Below are positions 59,260 through 64,000 of a DNA stretch of 64,000 nucleotides, in pieces (positions within the stretch are counted from its first letter, which is position 1; each line of letters starts with the position of its first letter). The stretch spans positions 6,262,001 to 6,326,000 of the forward strand of contig NW_024468909.1 in the NCBI RefSeq assembly GCF_011745365.1. The letters run 5' to 3'. A program made the translations under genes and the position numbers. The notes under the pieces are model-generated. The model saw nothing but the letters and a program-made list of their open reading frames with translations. It made no database searches and had not been told where the DNA came from. This DNA comes from Cryphonectria parasitica EP155. Taxonomy: Eukaryota; Ascomycota; Sordariomycetes; Diaporthales; Cryphonectriaceae.

Positions 59260-60928
59260 TCATGACCTCCTCATCAGCCCAATCTCCAACCCCAACGGTT
59301 TCCTCAAAAAACCCTCGCTCGTGTCCATGTAATCCTGCCTCAAAAACACACTGTATCGCCTCGCCCAGGTTGCAACAATCAGCTTCATCTCCATCTCAGC
59401 TACGTTCCTCCCCACACAGGCCCGCGGACCATAGCTGAAGGGGATAAATGCGTTCTTCTGCCGCGTCGTGACGCTGTCCCACCGCTCAGGCCTAAACTCA
59501 TCCGCATCCGGGCCCCAGATGACCTTGGAATGGTGAATCGTGTACGAAGGAACACTCAGCACCGTGCCAGGCGGGAAGTAGTGCCCCAGAATCGTCACAC
59601 CCTGTGCGCCGCTGTCCTGGGGAATCTGTCGCGGCAGACCAATGCCCGACGTCGAGTGGTACCGCAGCGTCTCGTTCACAACGTTCTGCAGGTATGGGAG
59701 GTCGCGCACCATGTCGTACGAAGGCACGTCCACCCCGTCTGGGATCGCGGTGTCCAGCTCGGCCTGCAGCTTGTCGAGGCAGCCTGGCGTGCGCGCCACG
59801 TGGAACAGCAGGGCACACGACGAGTTAGAGGTGGTGTCGCTCCCCGCGATGAGCTGCGTCAGGGCCTCGGCGGTCAGCTCCTCGCGGCCCAGGGGCTCGC
59901 CCTTCTCGTCGCGGCCCTCCATGAGCCTGGCTAGGAGGTCTTTTCTCTCCGCCTCGGGCGGGTGGTCGAGGCGGCCCTTGACGCGGGCGATGGCGATGCC
60001 TGCGAGGTTCTGCACGGCGTTGAGGCCCCGGCTAAAGAAGGGGTCGGGGAGGTACTTGGCGTAGGGCTTCAGCTGGGGGAGGCAGCCCAGCGTGGCGCTG
60101 ACCTCGCCCCTGCGGTTGAGGATCTCGATGGCCGGTGCGTAGATGGGCTCTGCGTCCGGGCTGCTGCGGACCTCGGCGATGTCGGCGCCGGAACGGAGCA
60201 TGCCGAAGGGGGCGCCGAAGGCGAGGTCGCCGATTACGTCGAAGGCCAGGTAGTTGAACCACTTGAGACAGTCGACATGTGCTGTGTTGTTGCGCTGCCC
60301 AGTAGAAGAGGAGGAGGAGGACCGAGAATTGTTACCAGCGTTGCGGGCGACGAGGTCGTCCCACTGCTTCACAAACAGCTCGAGGTTGCCGTGGATATAA
60401 GGCTCAAATTGCGAGATGGACTTGAGCGAGAAGGTGTGCGACACGATCTTGCGCTTGCGCGTGTGCTCAGCCCGGTCGCGCGTGTTGAAAAGACCTCTTT
60501 TGATGGACACGAAGGCGTCATAAAAGTCGCTGGAGTTTTGGTAGTTATTAGTTTCATGAGTGCTTCACAGTTGCCCTTGACAATGGCAGTCATTTTAATT
60601 TATAAAAGATCATAGCATACCTTTTCAGAAAGCCATTGCCATGTCCGTAGATGATCTGGATGGCCTCGTCGTCGGCCACACTGACATGATCTGGTTGGAT
60701 CCGCACCAGTGGTCCCAATTTCTTGTGCAGCTGGTCAACGACCTCATAACGGTTGCCCCTTCTGCATGTAGACAATAGCCACAAATTGGTGAACTGGGCT
60801 GGGAACGGTGCTGGTATGTCGCGGAGGTGGCCGTTGGTGACAAGGTATGGGTACAAATAATAGACTGCCAGCAGGATGGGGGCTGCAAGTAGTGCCCATG
60901 GCGAGAGGATTAAGTGGATGAGGGCCAT
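59260..60928 (-). CDS. Cytochrome P450, CYP53-like benzoate 4-hydroxylase
   Basis: Two exons, 60928-60621 and 60529-59260 (intron GTATGC..CAG, 90 nt), give 525 residues. An N-terminal membrane anchor (LILSPWALLAAPILLAVYYL) is followed by the Pro-rich hinge (IPAPFP). Diagnostic P450 motifs are I-helix AGSDTTSNS, K-helix ETLR, PERW, and the heme loop PFSYGPRACVGRN with Cys474 as the iron ligand. Overall sequence style (GFLKSDFYDAFVSIKRGLFN, RKRKIVSHTFSLKS) matches CYP53, the benzoate para-hydroxylases of ascomycetes, which detoxify benzoate to 4-hydroxybenzoate in the ER, feeding the beta-ketoadipate route. The protein needs a P450 reductase encoded elsewhere. A low-complexity Ser run interrupts the region between helices C and D. 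Confidence 0.92.
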
Positions 60929-62418
60929 AACGTATTTGTTCCTCTTTCTTTCTTCTTGTCCTCTGCTAACATCTCTGTTCCCTTAAGTTGCAGCCGAACC
61001 CTAAGAGACGTGAGACAGGAAAATGATTTCCAAGATGAGTTACTAACGGTCCCATCGATGGCTTTTTAAAATTTTCCACCTACAAAGTAACGAGTAAATT
61101 CTAGCGGCGGGCCCAACCCCCTAGGCGGATGGATACCGTATCCTTTCAAACATGGGCAGACGAATCTGGGGGCCCCAGTTCTTCCCCACGCCTCGCCTAG
61201 AGGCCAAGCCAATTGTGTCAGGCTGATCGGTCAGCGCTATACTAGGAATCTGTCAATTGTTTTCATAATTATGACAACTACGGTTGTTGTTGTCGGCTCT
61301 TCATAGGTATATGAAAACCACACCTTCACGAGTCAACTCAACCACCATTGGCTTGGCTTGTCTCGCTGGTTCGGCCTTTCGCGCCGTCACTATAGGATGG
61401 GTTGGCTGAAACAAAAACCCAGTAGTTTTGTCAGTCAGTGCGCTTTCACTGCGCAGCCCGTCCATCGGATGTGGACCCCCATCAAAACCTCCGCTGGCAC
61501 GTACCGGATGCTTGGCTGTGGAGGTCCTGCTGAGACCTGGGTAGACGAACAAGCCTAATAGCCTTCTCCTCGTCCTTCTCTCACCACCGAGAAGTCCCCC
61601 TTCTCCATGATTGGCAAGCGGCACTTAGACACGGCAAAAACTGGATTGTATAGATTGGCCCCTGTGATTGAGGGGGCAAAGACACACCTCGCGACCTCGC
61701 AGCTCTCGTTAGTCGCGAACATGACCACAACAGCATGCGCCGCTTAAATTAGCGTGTGCGTATGTGGGCTTTCGGCAATACAATCCGGGTATGTTTTTGG
61801 GTTTTGGGTTACTCATATGGTCTGATGCCATTACTGATCAGACTTGCCCAACTAGGTGGAACCTCGGTATAGACTTGAACAGTGTGTACAAGTTGCTTGT
61901 TCCTTCATGGCCTTGTGTTGACTACATATTGATTGCCGTCAGGTCAGTCCGAGAGGGTGTAACATGAGAGCAAGCCACGAGGATGACATTGTTGTCTCAT
62001 TCATGTATTTTACCTAGATAATCAACAGCAATCACCCACAGGCCCTTGTTGTCTCCTTGTATCCTCTGGGCGAGATGATGTAGCGAGGGTGACAGGAGGC
62101 CCAAGGAAGGCAATGAATATTGAAACTTGGATGTTTTGATTTTGCCCTGTCCTATTATAGCAGCCCTTTATACTCATAATTATAGTAACAATCCGGCGTG
62201 GCTTCCTCTCGTCACCTACAATAATCAACACAGTCTGACCATACTTAGTCACATAAATTGTAGTCTCAATCGTTTCAAACAGGAGTTACTTCGGCATACT
62301 TTTCCTATTGTTCTTTTTCCGCGCAAGATACATTCTATATGCCTCCCAAGCTGGCGGGAGAACATGGCTATCTTTCTAATTACCTCGTAAACAGCCGGCT
62401 ATTGATTATAGTCTTCTC
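60929..62418. other. Intergenic region
   Basis: About 1.5 kb comprising the P450 promoter and the 3' flank of the MetE-like gene, mixed in composition and AT-rich at 62120-62300. No gene, repeat or RNA gene was recognised. Confidence 0.5.
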
Positions 62419-63648
62419 TCATGCAGCATCTGTCCAGATCTTCCGAGCCAGATCCCTCACTAGAGCTAACTTCTCCCACTGCCTCGCCTCCGTCATGCCC
62501 ACACCACCGCCTTGGCTCTGGCTCGCAAAGCCACACTGTGGGCTCACGGCTAGATTGTCCCTCAGGACTTCATCCACCGTCCGGCCCTGCGCCTTCGCAA
62601 TGACACCCGCAGCCTCGTGCACCCTTTTCACCAGATGATCAAGATCTTCCAGTGCAGCCCTCTTTGTCGACACCAGGCCCAAAACGACCCTCTTATCCCG
62701 GGGGAGGAACCGTAGCGGCGCAAAGTCTCCCGAGCGCTCATCATCATACTCAAGATAGAACGAGTCGTAGTCCAGCCCGCGCAACATCCTGTCCGCAATC
62801 CGTTCGTACGAGCCAGCGCCTATGCCGCCCTCCACAACACCGCTCCACATGTTGCCACGGCACAGATGAACACCGACATGCAGATCCCGGGGCCGCTCCG
62901 CGATGCAGGCGTTGTGCACACGGATATACTGCTCCATCAGCTCGTCCGCAGCCTCCGCACCGCCCTCCTCACGACACCCAGCCAGAAACGAGTCCATGAC
63001 AAAGAACGTCATGTTCGGGTCGTCCACCTGCACGTTGCGACACCCTGCATCGTACAGGCTCTTCAGCTCCGCCCGGTACGCCGCCGCCAGGTCCACAAAG
63101 TAGGCCTCGTCGCTCGCGTATCCGGACTCGGCCGTGTACGCGGTGCCCGGCCTGAGCTGCATGTGCTGGTATGTCGGGCTGGGGATGGTGATCTTGCATT
63201 TCGGGAGGTACGACTCGTCCGGCACGGAACGCTTCAGCAGGGCCCAGCTGTCGCCGTACGCCGGCCTCGTCCACCGGATCGGCCCCGTCGCCACCACCCC
63301 CGGGCGGGTCTGGACGCCTGCCTCTTGCAGCCTTGCGACGCTGGGCAGATTGCGCCGGAAGGCGGAGGGGATGGGCAGGGCGGGCCGCGTGGTGAGGCCC
63401 TCGAGGGTCTCGAAGAAGCCGCCGTAGAAGATGGACCGCTCCAGCTCGCCTGTCGTGACTGGGTAGATGGACTGGTCGAGCTGGTGGCGCACTGCGGCGG
63501 CCACGGCGTCCGAGGTGGCGCGGGATACCTCTTCCGAGGTCGTGATGGCTGCGTAGCTGTCTGTGACCTGGTGCTTGGTGCGGATGTCGAGGAGGGAGGC
63601 TGGGCGGAGGAGGGAGCCGACCTGGTCGGCGCGGAAGATGGGCGTCAT
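62419..63648 (-). CDS. Short cobalamin-independent methionine synthase-like protein (MetE C-terminal domain type)
   Basis: An intronless frame of 409 residues. It begins FRADQVGSLLRP, the standard opening of the YxjG/YxjH-type single-domain MetE relatives, roughly half the length of full MetE (about 760 residues). Zinc-site positions are present: His and Cys in VGVHLCRGN, Glu in FYLEYDDERSG, and Cys in VSPQCGFASQ. Substrate-binding-like segments include VQVDDPNM. Full-length MetE transfers methyl from methyltetrahydrofolate to homocysteine; single-domain versions may use another methyl donor, so the precise reaction is uncertain. The gene is far from other sulfur genes, apart from the S-adenosylmethionine decarboxylase at 19.4 kb. 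Confidence 0.9.
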   Translation of the reverse strand: MTPIFRADQVGSLLRPASLLDIRTKHQVTDSYAAITTSEEVSRATSDAVAAAVRHQLDQSIYPVTTGELERSIFYGGFFETLEGLTTRPALPIPSAFRRNLPSVARLQEAGVQTRPGVVATGPIRWTRPAYGDSWALLKRSVPDESYLPKCKITIPSPTYQHMQLRPGTAYTAESGYASDEAYFVDLAAAYRAELKSLYDAGCRNVQVDDPNMTFFVMDSFLAGCREEGGAEAADELMEQYIRVHNACIAERPRDLHVGVHLCRGNMWSGVVEGGIGAGSYERIADRMLRGLDYDSFYLEYDDERSGDFAPLRFLPRDKRVVLGLVSTKRAALEDLDHLVKRVHEAAGVIAKAQGRTVDEVLRDNLAVSPQCGFASQSQGGGVGMTEARQWEKLALVRDLARKIWTDAA

Positions 63649-64000
63649 GATGTTACTACTACTGATGATGAGGAGAATGACAGCCTGGGTCCAGTACCTA
63701 ATTTGGACTTGATATCAATTATAACAAGATGGATGTTAAATATCTAGAAACTTTCTTGGGGCTCATGAGGGGTTCGGGAACCAAGAATTTCCGCTCGAGC
63801 AACGAACGGATATAAGACTTCTTGTGCCCAGCAGCCGAGTCCTGAATTTGTTTGGTTCTCCACACACGTCAACATTGTTCTAAGCAGTGGAGACGTGCGA
63901 CCATGCCATGTGAGGCGATTACACTCTGCTGCATAGGGCATATCCAACGAGTGGGTTCAAAGTCTGTGATACCCTGCTCAAGACTGTGGATGGCAAAGTA
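63649..64000. other. Upstream region of the MetE-like gene, to the window end
   Basis: About 350 bp of probable promoter and leader with no coding signal seen before the window ends. Confidence 0.5.

Noticed and set aside
812..60928. Aromatic-degradation cluster linking the phenol-hydroxylase-like enzyme and CYP53
   Set aside because: The two genes are about 56 kb apart with unrelated housekeeping genes between them, so co-clustering is not supported.

Overview
The window is nuclear DNA of a filamentous ascomycete, most likely a sordariomycete. The genes are GC-rich and interrupted by short GT-AG introns, mostly 50 to 150 nt. The protein set is typical of Pezizomycotina: Zn2Cys6 factor, CYP53, Opi1, MFS porters and a BRCT-WGR-type PARP. 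Intergenic DNA is rich in microsatellites and homopolymers. One AT-rich intergenic block carries inverted duplications that differ mainly by C-to-T/G-to-A changes, the mark left by repeat-induced point mutation (RIP). Because the genes are spliced, many models below join two or more open frames. Splice sites were read by eye and checked for frame. There is no transcript evidence.

Layout. 0.8-3.5 kb: phenol-hydroxylase-like FAD monooxygenase (+). 3.9-6.1 kb: poly(ADP-ribose) polymerase (-), with a 41-nt poly(A) directly before its ATG. 7.7-9.9 kb: F-box protein (+). 10.2-12.4 kb: FMP42/SLC43-like MFS protein (-). 13.4-16.1 kb: 908-residue disordered protein (-). 17.2-18.2 kb: Cfd1 Fe-S scaffold ATPase (+). 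19.4-21.0 kb: S-adenosylmethionine decarboxylase (+). 21.4-22.7 kb: unrecognised five-exon gene (-). 26.0-27.1 kb: aquaporin (-). 27.3-30.2 kb: mutated inverted repeats and gene relics. 31.4-32.8 kb: His-rich polytopic membrane protein (+). 34.5-36.8 kb: transcription factor with two Zn2Cys6 clusters (-). 41.9-43.4 kb: AP-1 mu subunit (-). 47.0-49.3 kb: Opi1 regulator (+). 49.9-51.8 kb: Dal5-type MFS permease (-). 52.7-54.6 kb: second MFS transporter (-). 55.6-58.1 kb: trypsin-fold protein whose nucleophile appears lost (-). 59.3-60.9 kb: CYP53-like benzoate hydroxylase (-). 62.4-63.6 kb: short MetE-like methionine synthase (-).

Most genes are independent housekeeping functions: sulfur and methionine metabolism, polyamines, Fe-S assembly, vesicle coats, DNA damage response and lipid regulation. 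They do not form a biosynthetic cluster. S-adenosylmethionine decarboxylase and the MetE-like protein both touch the methionine cycle. The phenol-hydroxylase-like enzyme and CYP53 both belong to aromatic catabolism, but they lie 56 kb apart.

Most worth a second look: the double zinc-cluster factor, the apparent pseudoprotease, the RIP-marked inverted repeats, a five-codon upstream ORF in the decarboxylase leader, the unrecognised 311-residue gene, the poly(A) leader of the PARP, and a frame-neutral intron without stop codons in the Opi1 gene.
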